This document shows positions 1 to 6,437 of a DNA stretch of 7,406 nucleotides, in pieces. The position numbers were made by a program, and so were the translations under genes. Position 1 is the first letter of the stretch, and each line of letters opens with the position of its first letter. Under the pieces are notes generated by a model that worked only from the letters and a program-made list of their open reading frames with translations, was not told where the DNA came from and did no database searches. Origin of the DNA: Spirochaeta sp. (GTDB lineage: Bacteria > Spirochaetota > Spirochaetia > Sphaerochaetales > Sphaerochaetaceae); the NCBI GenBank assembly GCA_020054965.1, contig JAIMZO010000074.1:1-7406 (forward strand). Direction: 5' to 3'.

Positions 1-1
1 G

Positions 2-997
2 GAGTATGAAAAGCAGGATGGTCCGATCAGACGAGGAGTCGGAATGGCCATCTTCTGTTACAAGACCGGTGTCTATCCAATCAGCTTGGAGACATCCGCA
101 GTTCGTATGTTGCTCAACCAGGATGGTTCATTGCAGGTGCAGATGGGAGCAACCGAAATCGGCCAGGGTGCTGACACAGTCTTTGCCATGATGGCTGCGG
201 AAACCGTTGGGTTGACCATGGACAAGATCCACATGGTCAGCAAGCAGGATACTGATGTTACCCCCTACGATACCGGTGCCTATGCTTCTCGTCAGTCTTA
301 CGTATCTGGACTTGCTCTGAAGAAGACTGCGGAAACATTCAAGAAGAAACTGCTTGAGTTCGCCGGCTTTATGCTGAAGTGTGATCCATGGGATCTGGAT
401 ATCAAGGAAAACTACATTGTGCACACCAACAAGGATGAGCGATTGCTCTCGGTTGCCGATGTAGCCATTGAATCCTGCTACAGTCTGACTAATTCACAGC
501 ATATTTCTGCTGAGGAGACACACCACTGCTCAGACAACACCTACTCCTTTGGAGTCTGTTTTGCCGAGGTAGAGGTGGATATCCCGATGTGTCAGGTAAA
601 GGTTCTGGATATCATCAATGTCCATGACTCGGGAACCATCATCAACCATCAGACGGCTAGGGGTCAGGTACATGGTGGGATGAGTATGGGACTTGGTTAT
701 GGATTGTATGAACGACATATGTTCGACCCAAAGACAGGCCGCATGTACAACGACAATCTGCTTGACTACAAGCTGATGACCGCTTTGGATACCCCTGACC
801 TCCATGCTGACTTTGTTGAGACCTATGACCCCACCGGTCCATACGGAAACAAGAGCCTCGGGGAACCCCCTACGATTCCCGTTGCCCCAGCCATCCGTAA
901 TGCAGTACTCAATGCAACCGGGGTTGCTGTAAATGCAATTCCGCTTCACCCCCAACGTCTGTTTGGTGCATTCACCGATGCGGGACTGATCAAATAA
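2..997 (+). CDS. xdhA: Xanthine dehydrogenase, molybdopterin-binding subunit (3' part, 5' end outside window)
   Basis: This is the C-terminal 331 residues of the large catalytic subunit. The frame is open to the left edge, so the true start lies upstream and the internal Met codon at 44 is not a start. The subunit binds the molybdenum-molybdopterin cofactor and hydroxylates a purine such as hypoxanthine or xanthine in the cytoplasm. Family motifs seen are EIGQGADT (nt about 155-178), the segment DTGAYASRQSYVSG (nt about 269-310), GQVHGG (nt about 662-679) and LGEPPTIPVAPAIRNA near the end. The Glu of GEPP (nt 863-865) corresponds to the catalytic base of xanthine oxidoreductases. From memory, the wording of these motifs is closer to E. 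coli XdhA than to fused eukaryotic enzymes or CO dehydrogenases. It is followed after 12 bp by the FAD subunit gene, so co-transcription is likely. Substrate choice between xanthine and a related N-heterocycle cannot be settled from this fragment. Confidence 0.92.
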   Translation, partial: EYEKQDGPIRRGVGMAIFCYKTGVYPISLETSAVRMLLNQDGSLQVQMGATEIGQGADTVFAMMAAETVGLTMDKIHMVSKQDTDVTPYDTGAYASRQSYVSGLALKKTAETFKKKLLEFAGFMLKCDPWDLDIKENYIVHTNKDERLLSVADVAIESCYSLTNSQHISAEETHHCSDNTYSFGVCFAEVEVDIPMCQVKVLDIINVHDSGTIINHQTARGQVHGGMSMGLGYGLYERHMFDPKTGRMYNDNLLDYKLMTALDTPDLHADFVETYDPTGPYGNKSLGEPPTIPVAPAIRNAVLNATGVAVNAIPLHPQRLFGAFTDAGLIK

Positions 998-1009
998 AGG
1001 AAGGAGCGC

Positions 1010-1897
1010 ATGTATAACTTTAATAAACTCTATGAACCAACCTCTGTAGAGGAGGCCTTACGGCTTAGGAAGGAGCATCCTGAAGCTCTCATCCTTGCCG
1101 GAGGCAGTGATATCCTGATCAAGATCCGCGAAGGGAAACTTGCAGGTTGTGATCTCATCAACATCTATATGCTCGAAGACCTGAGGGGCATCTGCCTGGA
1201 GGACGATGGTTCAGTCCTTATCCGTCCGCTGACCAGTTTCACCGATGTCTCCATGCATCCAGTGATCAGGGAACATGTTCCCGTCCTGGGCGATGCAGTT
1301 GACCAGATCGGCGGCCCCCAGATCAGGAATATCGGCACCATCGGTGGAAACATCTGCAACGGTGTCACCAGTGCCGACTCGGCAACCACGCTCAAGGCGT
1401 ATGATGCAGTTCTGGAGCTGACCAGCCTGGATGGGACACGCATCCTTCCCTATGCAGAATTCAATCTCGGACCGGGCAAGGTAGATCTTCGCCAAGGCGA
1501 GATCATGACTGGTATCCGCATTCCTAAAGAGAGCTACGAGAATACCTATGGCCACTACATCAAGTATGCGATGCGGCGTGCCATGGATATCGCGACTCTC
1601 GGTTGCTCAGTCAATGTGACATTGAACAAAAACAAGGACGCAATCGAAAGGCTTCGTATTGCCTTTGGAGTTGCAGCCCCCATCCCCATCCGTTCACCAC
1701 AAGCAGAGGAGAGCGCCAAGGGACATGCCCTTGATGCATCACTGCTCGAGGCGGTAGCTGAGGGTGCACTTGCTGATGTCACTCCAAGAAGCAGTTGGAG
1801 AGCCAGCAAGGAGTTCAGACTGCAGTTGGTAAAGGAGCTCACAAGACGGGCAACCAAGGCAGCTGTAGAGAAAGCAGGAGGAACAATCAATGGCTAA
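1010..1897 (+). CDS. xdhB: Xanthine dehydrogenase, FAD-binding subunit
   Basis: This is a complete 295-residue protein of the CO dehydrogenase/xanthine dehydrogenase FAD-subunit family, close to the roughly 290 residues of E. coli XdhB. It passes electrons from the iron-sulfur subunit through FAD to the final acceptor, probably NAD+. The N-terminal FAD loop is LAGGSD at residues 29-34. The second FAD motif, GGPQIRNIGTIGGNICNG, lies at 101-118 and is followed by TSADSAT. The segment YAMRRAMDIATLG is at 186-198. The C-terminal domain carries PRSSWRASKEFR at 259-270, a signature I recall from the E. coli protein. There is no Cys-rich insert of the kind seen in 4-hydroxybenzoyl-CoA reductase. The ATG start is supported by an AAGGAAGGAG ribosome binding site just upstream. 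The last 8 bp overlap the start of xdhC, which suggests translational coupling. Confidence 0.94.
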   Translation: MYNFNKLYEPTSVEEALRLRKEHPEALILAGGSDILIKIREGKLAGCDLINIYMLEDLRGICLEDDGSVLIRPLTSFTDVSMHPVIREHVPVLGDAVDQIGGPQIRNIGTIGGNICNGVTSADSATTLKAYDAVLELTSLDGTRILPYAEFNLGPGKVDLRQGEIMTGIRIPKESYENTYGHYIKYAMRRAMDIATLGCSVNVTLNKNKDAIERLRIAFGVAAPIPIRSPQAEESAKGHALDASLLEAVAEGALADVTPRSSWRASKEFRLQLVKELTRRATKAAVEKAGGTING

Positions 1898-2381
1898 TAG
1901 AGATATCACCTGTACGGTCAATGGGAAGCAGAGAACCTTTACTGTGGACGTTCGTTCGTCCCTTTTGGATATGCTCCGTGGAAACGCTGGCTTGGACAGC
2001 ATCAAACATGGCTGTGATGTAGGAGAATGTGGTGCTTGTACCGTCCTGATCAATGGAAAGCCGTTCAACTCCTGTATCTATATGGCAATCTGGGCAGAGG
2101 GAAAGGACATCCTGACCCTCGAGGGATTGAGTGATCCCAAGGGAACAATCAGCGACATTCAGCAGGCCTTCATCGATGAGGGTGCTGTACAGTGTGGCTT
2201 CTGCACCCCGGGATTCATCATGTCTTCCATTCCCATCATCAACAAGGATACCCCCTCAACCAGAGAGGAAATCAGAAAGCAGGTAGCTGGCAACCTTTGC
2301 AGGTGTACCGGTTATGAACATATTGTGAATGCAATTGAGAAAACCCAGAAGAAACGCATTGCAGAGAAGAAAAAGAACTAG
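1890..2381 (+). CDS. xdhC: Xanthine dehydrogenase, [2Fe-2S] iron-sulfur subunit
   Basis: This is a complete 163-residue small subunit holding two [2Fe-2S] clusters that relay electrons from the molybdenum centre to the FAD subunit. The N-terminal plant-ferredoxin-type cluster is bound by Cys42, Cys47, Cys50 and Cys62, within GCDVGECGACTV and the following NSC. The C-terminal helical domain binds the second cluster through Cys102 and Cys105 (QCGFCTPG) and Cys137 and Cys139 (NLCRCTGY). All eight ligands are present, so the subunit looks functional. A short Lys-rich tail ends the protein. AGGAGGA at 1876-1882 lies inside the end of xdhB and sets the ATG start at 1890. The order A-B-C matches the E. 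coli xdhABC operon. Note that the name XdhC is also used elsewhere for an unrelated cofactor-insertion protein. This gene is the iron-sulfur subunit. Confidence 0.95.
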   Translation: MANRDITCTVNGKQRTFTVDVRSSLLDMLRGNAGLDSIKHGCDVGECGACTVLINGKPFNSCIYMAIWAEGKDILTLEGLSDPKGTISDIQQAFIDEGAVQCGFCTPGFIMSSIPIINKDTPSTREEIRKQVAGNLCRCTGYEHIVNAIEKTQKKRIAEKKKN

Positions 2382-2401
2382 AAATTCTTTTCACTTGCTG
2401 C

Positions 2402-2440
2402 AAACGGGATGACCTAGAAAGGTGGTCCCGTTTATATTGT
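2402..2440 (+). terminator. Rho-independent terminator after xdhC
   Basis: An 8-bp stem pairs AAACGGGA (2402-2409) with TCCCGTTT (2426-2433). Inside it, ACC pairs with GGT around the loop TAGAAA, with one wobble and one mismatch between the two stem parts. The 3' arm runs into a T-rich stretch (TTTATATTGTTT). It starts about 20 bp after the xdhC stop, so it probably ends the xdhABC transcript. Confidence 0.75.
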
Positions 2441-2472
2441 TTCCGAAATATGATCTATCTTCTGTCCATACA

Positions 2473-2501
2473 TTGACTCTTTGTGAAATAAACCCTACTG
2501 T
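2473..2501 (+). promoter_or_regulatory. Candidate sigma-70-type promoter for the RRM gene (distal)
   Basis: The -35 box TTGACT (2473-2478, five of six consensus) is separated by 17 bp from a weak -10 box TACTGT (2496-2501). Transcription would start near 2508 and give a leader of about 150 nt. A competing proximal candidate is TAAAAT at 2614-2619, a good -10 without a clear -35, which would leave a leader of about 35 nt. Sequence alone does not decide between them. Confidence 0.4.
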
Positions 2502-2630
2502 AAGGTAACTTACGTATTTGTGTTTCTTTCTGTTCCTAATCCTATCTTTGAAGGCTTGTTGCTAAACTAGCATGCTATCTGACGGGTCCCCGAACGAACT
2601 AATCCCAAATTCTTAAAATACCCTCAGAAA

Positions 2631-2653
2631 GCAAACGCATAGTTTGCAAAGGA
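2631..2653 (+). promoter_or_regulatory. Leader hairpin abutting the Shine-Dalgarno of the RRM gene
   Basis: GCAAAC (2631-2636) and GTTTGC (2642-2647) form a perfect 6-bp stem around the 5-nt loop GCATA. The stem ends directly at AAAGGA (2648-2653), the ribosome binding site for the ATG at 2662. It is present in the mRNA whichever candidate promoter is used. The placement suits control of ribosome access, for example by temperature or by protein binding. That role is inference. Confidence 0.45.
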
Positions 2654-2661
2654 ACTGTATC

Positions 2662-2943
2662 ATGGCTAAAAAAATTTATGTCGGAAACATGAGCTATCAA
2701 ACTTCAGAAGAGTCCTTGTACTCCCTGTTCGCACAATTCGGTGACGTGCTGAGTGCACACATCATTGTCGATCGTGACACCAACCGCCCCAAGGGGTTTG
2801 CATTTGTAGAGATGGATCAGGATGATGCAGCAGTAGCTGCCATTTCCCAGCTCGATGGTCAGGAAGTTGATGGCCGTAACCTGAAAGTAAACGAAGCAAT
2901 TGCGCGTCCCAGAACTGAACGCCGCGATTCCTACCGCTACTAG
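2662..2943 (+). CDS. Small single-RRM RNA-binding protein
   Basis: A 93-residue cytoplasmic RNA-binding protein made of one RNA recognition motif. RNP2 is IYVGNM (residues 5-10) and RNP1 is KGFAFVEM (44-51), with the aromatic residues that stack on RNA bases present in both (Tyr6, Phe46, Phe48). A short Arg-rich tail (about 82-93, ending YRY) follows the domain. This layout is the usual one for bacterial RRM proteins of cyanobacteria and spirochaetes, several of which respond to cold. The start chosen is the ATG at 2662 with AAAGGA 8 nt upstream. An in-frame TTG at 2644 would put the start inside the hairpin and ahead of the ribosome binding site. The gene stands alone between two terminators. 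Its RNA targets are unknown. Confidence 0.95.
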   Translation: MAKKIYVGNMSYQTSEESLYSLFAQFGDVLSAHIIVDRDTNRPKGFAFVEMDQDDAAVAAISQLDGQEVDGRNLKVNEAIARPRTERRDSYRY

Positions 2944-2964
2944 GCTTTAACCAAGCTATTATCA

Positions 2965-2997
2965 ACAGAGGGACCGAAAGGTCCCTTTGTGTTATTT
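2965..2997 (+). terminator. Strong Rho-independent terminator after the RRM gene
   Basis: AGGGACC (2969-2975) pairs with GGTCCCT (2980-2986) around a stable GAAA tetraloop. The stem extends outward to 2965/2990 through one G-T wobble. The tail TTTGTGTTATTTT follows. It lies about 20 bp after the RRM stop codon. Confidence 0.88.
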
Positions 2998-3013
2998 TAC
3001 GCAGGGAACCAGC

Positions 3014-3053
3014 ACTATTGATTGACTTCATACATAGCAGATGACTATTGATT
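3014..3053 (+). repeat. 10-bp direct repeat and possible promoter upstream of the ketopantoate reductase-like gene
   Basis: ACTATTGATT occurs at 3014-3023 and again at 3044-3053, a centre spacing of 30 bp, close to three helical turns. A weak promoter, TTGACT (3022-3027) with TATTGA (3046-3051) at 18-bp spacing, overlaps both copies. Direct repeats on one face of the helix can be activator or repressor sites, but short AT-rich matches also arise by chance. Confidence 0.25.
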
Positions 3054-3157
3054 TTGTGAGGAGTTGACCCATCCATTTCTTTGCAATCCTTTTCCTTCTA
3101 TCTTGTGCAATCTTTCCTCCTCCCTGTAGTCTACTATCCAGAGGAGGAGGAAAACGT

Positions 3158-4165
3158 ATGCGCATTGCCATCTATGGTGCTGGGTCACTGGGAACCGTTT
3201 TGGGAGCGTATCTTCATGAGCAAGGAGTTTCTGCTGACCTCATCAGCAGAAACAAGGAACATATTGAGGCACTCCAAAGGAAAGGAGCCCGGATAGTAGG
3301 CAAGCGAACAGCCACAATCCCGGTTACCGCATTGCTACCTGAAGATATGAAGGGAACATATGACATCATCTTCCTGCTTACCAAACAACTTGAGAACAGG
3401 CAAGTCGCGTCCTTCCTGGAACCATACCTCAAAGAGGACGGGATGCTCTGTACTATGCAGAACGGAATCCCTGAACCCACCTTGATGGAAATTCTTGGAA
3501 GCAATCGTGTTTGTGGGTGCACCATCGGCTGGGGTGCCACATTAACCGGAAGCGGAGTGGTAGAACTGACCAGTGATGAACATACATTCTCATTCAATCT
3601 AGGCTTGCCTGTCCCTGGACGGGAGGCAATACTTGCAGAAATCTCTGCGATACTCTCCCTTATGGGAGAAGTTACCATTGAGCAAAATTTTATCGGAGCC
3701 CGTTGGTCGAAGCTCCTGATCAATGCCTCGTTCAGTGGAGCCGCTACAGCCCTGGGCTGTACATTTGGGGATGTTGCAGCAAACAGACAAGCAAGAAAGA
3801 TAGCACAGAGGATTATGAAAGAGTGTATCGAGGTAGCCAAGGCCTCTTCAGTTGCCTTGGAACCTGTACAAGGGAAAGACATTGCAAAGCTTTTCGATTA
3901 TACGAATTCTCTTAAGAAGTGGGTCAGCTTCCATTTGATCCCCCTTGCGATCCGCAAGCATCGCCAGCTGAAACCAAGCATGCTCCAAGACATTGAGAAA
4001 GGCAAACCCTGTGAGGTAGATGCCATAAACGGAGTACTCAGCGAGCAAGGAAAGAAATTGGGGATTCCTACTCCCATCAATGACCAGGTAGTATCCATTA
4101 TTCACCGCATCGAAGCCAAGGAGCTTCAACCATCAATGGAAAACCTGAAGGGCTTCATACTCTAG
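3158..4165 (+). CDS. Ketopantoate reductase (ApbA/PanE) family oxidoreductase
   Basis: A 335-residue NADPH-dependent reductase of the family that converts 2-dehydropantoate to pantoate in pantothenate synthesis. The N-terminal Rossmann motif GAGSLG is at residues 7-12. Lys76 in LLTKQ and Asn102 in MQNG match conserved nucleotide and substrate contacts. Lys185 in RWSKLLIN matches the catalytic lysine. SMLQDIEKGKPCEVDAINGV (274-293) is the C-terminal substrate-binding signature, with Glu286 in the position of the conserved glutamate. The protein is about 30 residues longer than E. coli PanE (303), partly through extra sequence at about 240-272 ahead of that signature. GAGGAGGAGG at 3141-3150 supports the ATG. 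No panB, panC or panD is adjacent, so a related 2-oxo acid could be the real substrate, and I withhold the panE symbol. The stop overlaps the convergent transporter gene. Confidence 0.87.
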   Translation: MRIAIYGAGSLGTVLGAYLHEQGVSADLISRNKEHIEALQRKGARIVGKRTATIPVTALLPEDMKGTYDIIFLLTKQLENRQVASFLEPYLKEDGMLCTMQNGIPEPTLMEILGSNRVCGCTIGWGATLTGSGVVELTSDEHTFSFNLGLPVPGREAILAEISAILSLMGEVTIEQNFIGARWSKLLINASFSGAATALGCTFGDVAANRQARKIAQRIMKECIEVAKASSVALEPVQGKDIAKLFDYTNSLKKWVSFHLIPLAIRKHRQLKPSMLQDIEKGKPCEVDAINGVLSEQGKKLGIPTPINDQVVSIIHRIEAKELQPSMENLKGFIL

Positions 4166-5559
4166 AGGATACCGAGCAGCTTCCACCAGAGCGTTTCCAC
4201 TACCACAGTGGTGAAATACACTACTGCAATCATGGGAACACCCAGTTTGATCGTCTCCCTCTGGGAGTATAGGCCATTCCCCTCTCCCTGCCCCACCAGC
4301 ACATTCATGTGGTGGAAGGGCAGAATGTAGTGGCTTCCGATAACCGTATATGACCAGAACACAACCACCATTGGATTGATATCCAGGGGAGCAATATAGG
4401 CTAGCAGGGCGGGAATTGCTACACCCATGACTGATAGTACGCTTCCAAGCACCATATGAACCACCAAGGTAAAGGTGGTAACGATGATCGCAAGCAGGAA
4501 AATATTGGAAGGAATGAACGAGGGAAGCACCACTTGAGCAATGTAGGCATTCATCCCGGTCTCAGCGCCTACCTTCCCGATAGCAGTTGCAGCACTGATG
4601 AAGAGGAGAACCTGGATGGGCACTTCCTTGAAATGCTTAGGCTCCAGGACTTCCCCAATGATGGGTAGGCTCATCAACACGGCAAGAAGGAAGGTGACCC
4701 AACCGATGTCGATTCCATGAAGGAAGTCCAATGACCAAACCACAATGGCAATACATAACCAGACCACCACACGCACATCTTTTTTGGTGAATGACCCCAA
4801 TTCACGAGATGCCTCGTTGATGGCAACCTTATTTAGGTGTAAGGGTTTCTTTGGGGTGAATAATACTAGGAAGAGAGCCAGGGTAAGAAGGCTTGCAATA
4901 AAGGCAGGCAAGCCCATAATTTCCAGCCAGCCAAGCCATGAAAGCTCAATGCCAGCATAGGCAACCGCCAATGGACTGGTAACACTTGCTCCGGTGAGAA
5001 AAATAAGGGAAATAGGTACTGAGGAGGCAAAAACAGCGAAGCCGATAACAATTGCCTCTTTTCGTTCGATATTCGCACTCTTTATAACCACACTCATGAC
5101 TGACATGATCAAGAATGCACGGGGCCATGCATGGGGAATGAGTAGACTCAGGATGAAGGTCAGTGCAAAGATTGCAATGATCAAGGTTCTATAGGATGTG
5201 ACAAAATGAAGGAGGAATGAGTAGGCGATACGTTGTCCCAAAGAGGAAGAGCGAACCGCTGCTGCAATAAGGTAGGCTCCTATGATCAGGTAAGTGCTTG
5301 AGCTGGTCCAGGTAGAGAGTACGGTAGCTGGCTTGCTTACATCCAGGACGATCAACAGGACCAAGTACATACCTGCAACATAGCCGGTATGGCTTACCTG
5401 GAAAGCCCAGAAGACAACAGTCATCAAGGTAAGCGCCAAAGCGAGTCTACCCTTGCTTTCCAGTCCATCCAGAGGAAGCACGAGGATAAGCACAAAAGCG
5501 GCCATTCCTAATCCCAATCCTAGTATCCGGGTGTTGATTCCTTTGTTTTCTCTCTTCAC
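4162..5559 (-). CDS. DASS/SLC13-type anion (dicarboxylate) transporter
   Basis: A polytopic inner-membrane protein of about 465 residues with roughly a dozen hydrophobic segments spread along its length. It is best placed in the divalent anion:sodium symporter (DASS) or a related anion permease family, which takes up succinate, malate, citrate or similar anions. The start chosen is GTG at 5559, which has AGAGGAAAGGG 7 nt upstream. A longer reading from GTG at 5613 adds 18 polar residues, lacks a ribosome binding site and would begin beside the palindrome. Segments at the places of the two DASS substrate loops read IPHAWPRAF (residues about 141-149) and LGSVLSVMG (about 371-379), without the usual Ser-Asn-Thr. 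LPFHHMNVLVGQGEG (about 412-426) sits where the C-terminal binding loop is expected. It diverges from the short-chain dehydrogenase gene and converges on the ketopantoate reductase-like gene. The substrate is not predictable. Confidence 0.8.
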   Translation of the reverse strand: MKRENKGINTRILGLGLGMAAFVLILVLPLDGLESKGRLALALTLMTVVFWAFQVSHTGYVAGMYLVLLIVLDVSKPATVLSTWTSSSTYLIIGAYLIAAAVRSSSLGQRIAYSFLLHFVTSYRTLIIAIFALTFILSLLIPHAWPRAFLIMSVMSVVIKSANIERKEAIVIGFAVFASSVPISLIFLTGASVTSPLAVAYAGIELSWLGWLEIMGLPAFIASLLTLALFLVLFTPKKPLHLNKVAINEASRELGSFTKKDVRVVVWLCIAIVVWSLDFLHGIDIGWVTFLLAVLMSLPIIGEVLEPKHFKEVPIQVLLFISAATAIGKVGAETGMNAYIAQVVLPSFIPSNIFLLAIIVTTFTLVVHMVLGSVLSVMGVAIPALLAYIAPLDINPMVVVFWSYTVIGSHYILPFHHMNVLVGQGEGNGLYSQRETIKLGVPMIAVVYFTTVVVETLWWKLLGIL

Positions 5560-5566
5560 TTCACTA

Positions 5567-5577
5567 CCCTTTCCTCT
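5567..5577 (-). promoter_or_regulatory. Ribosome binding site that sets the transporter start
   Basis: On the minus strand this reads AGAGGAAAGGG, ending 7 nt before the GTG at 5559. It is the only good Shine-Dalgarno near the 5' end of the frame and argues against the upstream GTG at 5613. Confidence 0.65.
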
Positions 5578-5587
5578 ATCTTGACGC

Positions 5588-5616
5588 TTGACAGCGAGAA
5601 CAAAAGCCTTCACAAT
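5588..5616 (+). promoter_or_regulatory. Candidate sigma-70-type promoter for the short-chain dehydrogenase
   Basis: A perfect -35 box TTGACA (5588-5593) is followed after 17 bp by CACAAT (5611-5616, four of six to TATAAT). Transcription would start near 5622-5623, inside the palindrome at 5618-5641. I see no clear opposing promoter for the transporter. Confidence 0.55.
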
Positions 5617-5617
5617 T

Positions 5618-5641
5618 CATATTGTTGCATGCAACAATATG
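5618..5641. promoter_or_regulatory. Perfect 24-bp palindrome, probable repressor operator
   Basis: The left half is CATATTGTTGCA and the right half is its exact reverse complement, with no spacer and the centre between 5629 and 5630. It lies just downstream of the candidate -10 box and covers the expected transcription start, then touches the GGAGG ribosome binding site (5641-5645) of the dehydrogenase. Homodimeric helix-turn-helix repressors such as those of the MarR, GntR or LacI families use sites of this form. No regulator gene is in the window, so the family cannot be named. Confidence 0.7.
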
Positions 5642-5651
5642 GAGGATATCA

Positions 5652-6425
5652 ATGCCACAAACCATTCTGGTCACCGGTGGAAGCCGGGGAATTGGAAGAG
5701 GAATCTGCCTCTCGCTCGCCGCACGTGGGTACTCGGTTATCATAAACTATGCAGGGAACAAGGAAGCTGCCTTGGAAACCCAACATCTATGCCAAGAAGC
5801 CGCGGTTGACAAAAAACAAGCCTTCTTCATCATACAAGGCGACATCTCCGATGAACAACAGCAAAACCAACTCGTCTCCCAAGCATTCTCTTTCACCGGT
5901 TCACTGGATGGGCTGGTCAATAATGCAGGGGTTGCTCCAAAAGAACGAGCAGACCTGCTGCAGATGAGCCCAGAATCGTATGATCGCCTTATGTATACAA
6001 ACCTGAGAGGCCCTGTCTTTCTTACCCAGAAGATTGCAAACCGATGGAAAGAAAACTCCTCACTACAAGGAAAGATCATCGTATTCATCACCTCTGTATC
6101 GGCTACCATGGTGTCGGTAAACCGAGGCGAGTACTGCATCAGCAAGGCAGGCCTTGGGATGGCTGCTTCCCTTTTCTCAACACGTCTCGCACCTGAAGGC
6201 GCTCTCGTGTACGAAATACGACCGGGTATCATCAAGACCGATATGACCTCAGCGGTAGAGGGAAAGTATGACTCCCTGCTTGCAGAAGGGCTGGTACCAC
6301 AGATGCGCTGGGGTACACCCCAGGACATCGGCAAGACGGTAAGCTCCCTATTCGAGGGTGCGCTCCCCTTCTCCAGCGGAACAGTCATCACTGTTGATGG
6401 AGGACTTGCGATCCCCAGACTGTAA
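5652..6425 (+). CDS. Short-chain dehydrogenase/reductase, FabG-like
   Basis: A 257-residue cytoplasmic NAD(P)-dependent oxidoreductase of the classical short-chain dehydrogenase family. The cofactor motif TGGSRGIG spans residues 8-15 and NNAG is at 90-93. The catalytic set is complete: Asn117, Ser148, Tyr161 and Lys165 (YCISK). RPGII at 190-194 and the C-terminal VDGGL at 248-252 are also typical. Basic residues near the cofactor motif (Arg12, Arg16) are compatible with NADPH. Such proteins are often labelled 3-oxoacyl-ACP reductase, but there is no fatty-acid gene nearby and it probably acts on another carbonyl or hydroxy compound. The ATG at 5652 has GGAGG 6 nt upstream. An in-frame TTG at 5622 falls inside the palindrome and is unlikely to be used. 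The gene diverges from the transporter and ends at its own terminator. Confidence 0.9.
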   Translation: MPQTILVTGGSRGIGRGICLSLAARGYSVIINYAGNKEAALETQHLCQEAAVDKKQAFFIIQGDISDEQQQNQLVSQAFSFTGSLDGLVNNAGVAPKERADLLQMSPESYDRLMYTNLRGPVFLTQKIANRWKENSSLQGKIIVFITSVSATMVSVNRGEYCISKAGLGMAASLFSTRLAPEGALVYEIRPGIIKTDMTSAVEGKYDSLLAEGLVPQMRWGTPQDIGKTVSSLFEGALPFSSGTVITVDGGLAIPRL

Positions 6426-6437
6426 CAGTCTCGTATC

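Larger units (their letters stand above)
2434..2661 (+). other. Intergenic region upstream of the RRM gene
   Basis: About 230 bp with no convincing coding sequence on either strand. It holds the candidate promoters and leader described separately. It also contains a small inverted repeat (GTAAG/CTTAC, 2500-2513) near the predicted start of the distal transcript and a 10-bp palindrome TAGCATGCTA (2568-2577). I recognise no riboswitch class here, and neither short repeat is strong evidence of function alone. Confidence 0.5.

Noticed and set aside
44..46. ATG as the start of the first gene
   Set aside because: The same frame is open to the left edge and already encodes family sequence (RRGVG before the Met), so this is an internal Met of xdhA.
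2568..2577. Palindrome TAGCATGCTA as an operator
   Set aside because: Ten bases is short enough to occur by chance, and it is not placed against a clear promoter box.
2644..2661. TTG start that would add six residues to the RRM protein
   Set aside because: It lies inside the leader hairpin and ahead of the AAAGGA site, while the ATG at 2662 is well spaced and gives the usual MAKKIYVGN start.
3214..3882. Long minus-strand open frame of 222 codons
   Set aside because: It is antisense to the ketopantoate reductase-like gene, has low-complexity Ser/Pro/Ala-rich content and no recognisable domain. It is a shadow frame.
4198..4213. Hairpin CACTAC/GTGGTG near the end of the transporter gene as a terminator
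   Set aside because: The stem is short with a wobble, lies inside the transporter coding sequence, and no T-run follows on either strand.
5622..5651. TTG start that would add ten residues to the short-chain dehydrogenase
   Set aside because: It falls inside the palindrome, and the GGAGG site is properly spaced for the ATG at 5652.
5747..6391. Minus-strand open frame of 214 codons
   Set aside because: It is antisense to the short-chain dehydrogenase, with no domain motifs and no ribosome binding site context. It is a shadow frame.
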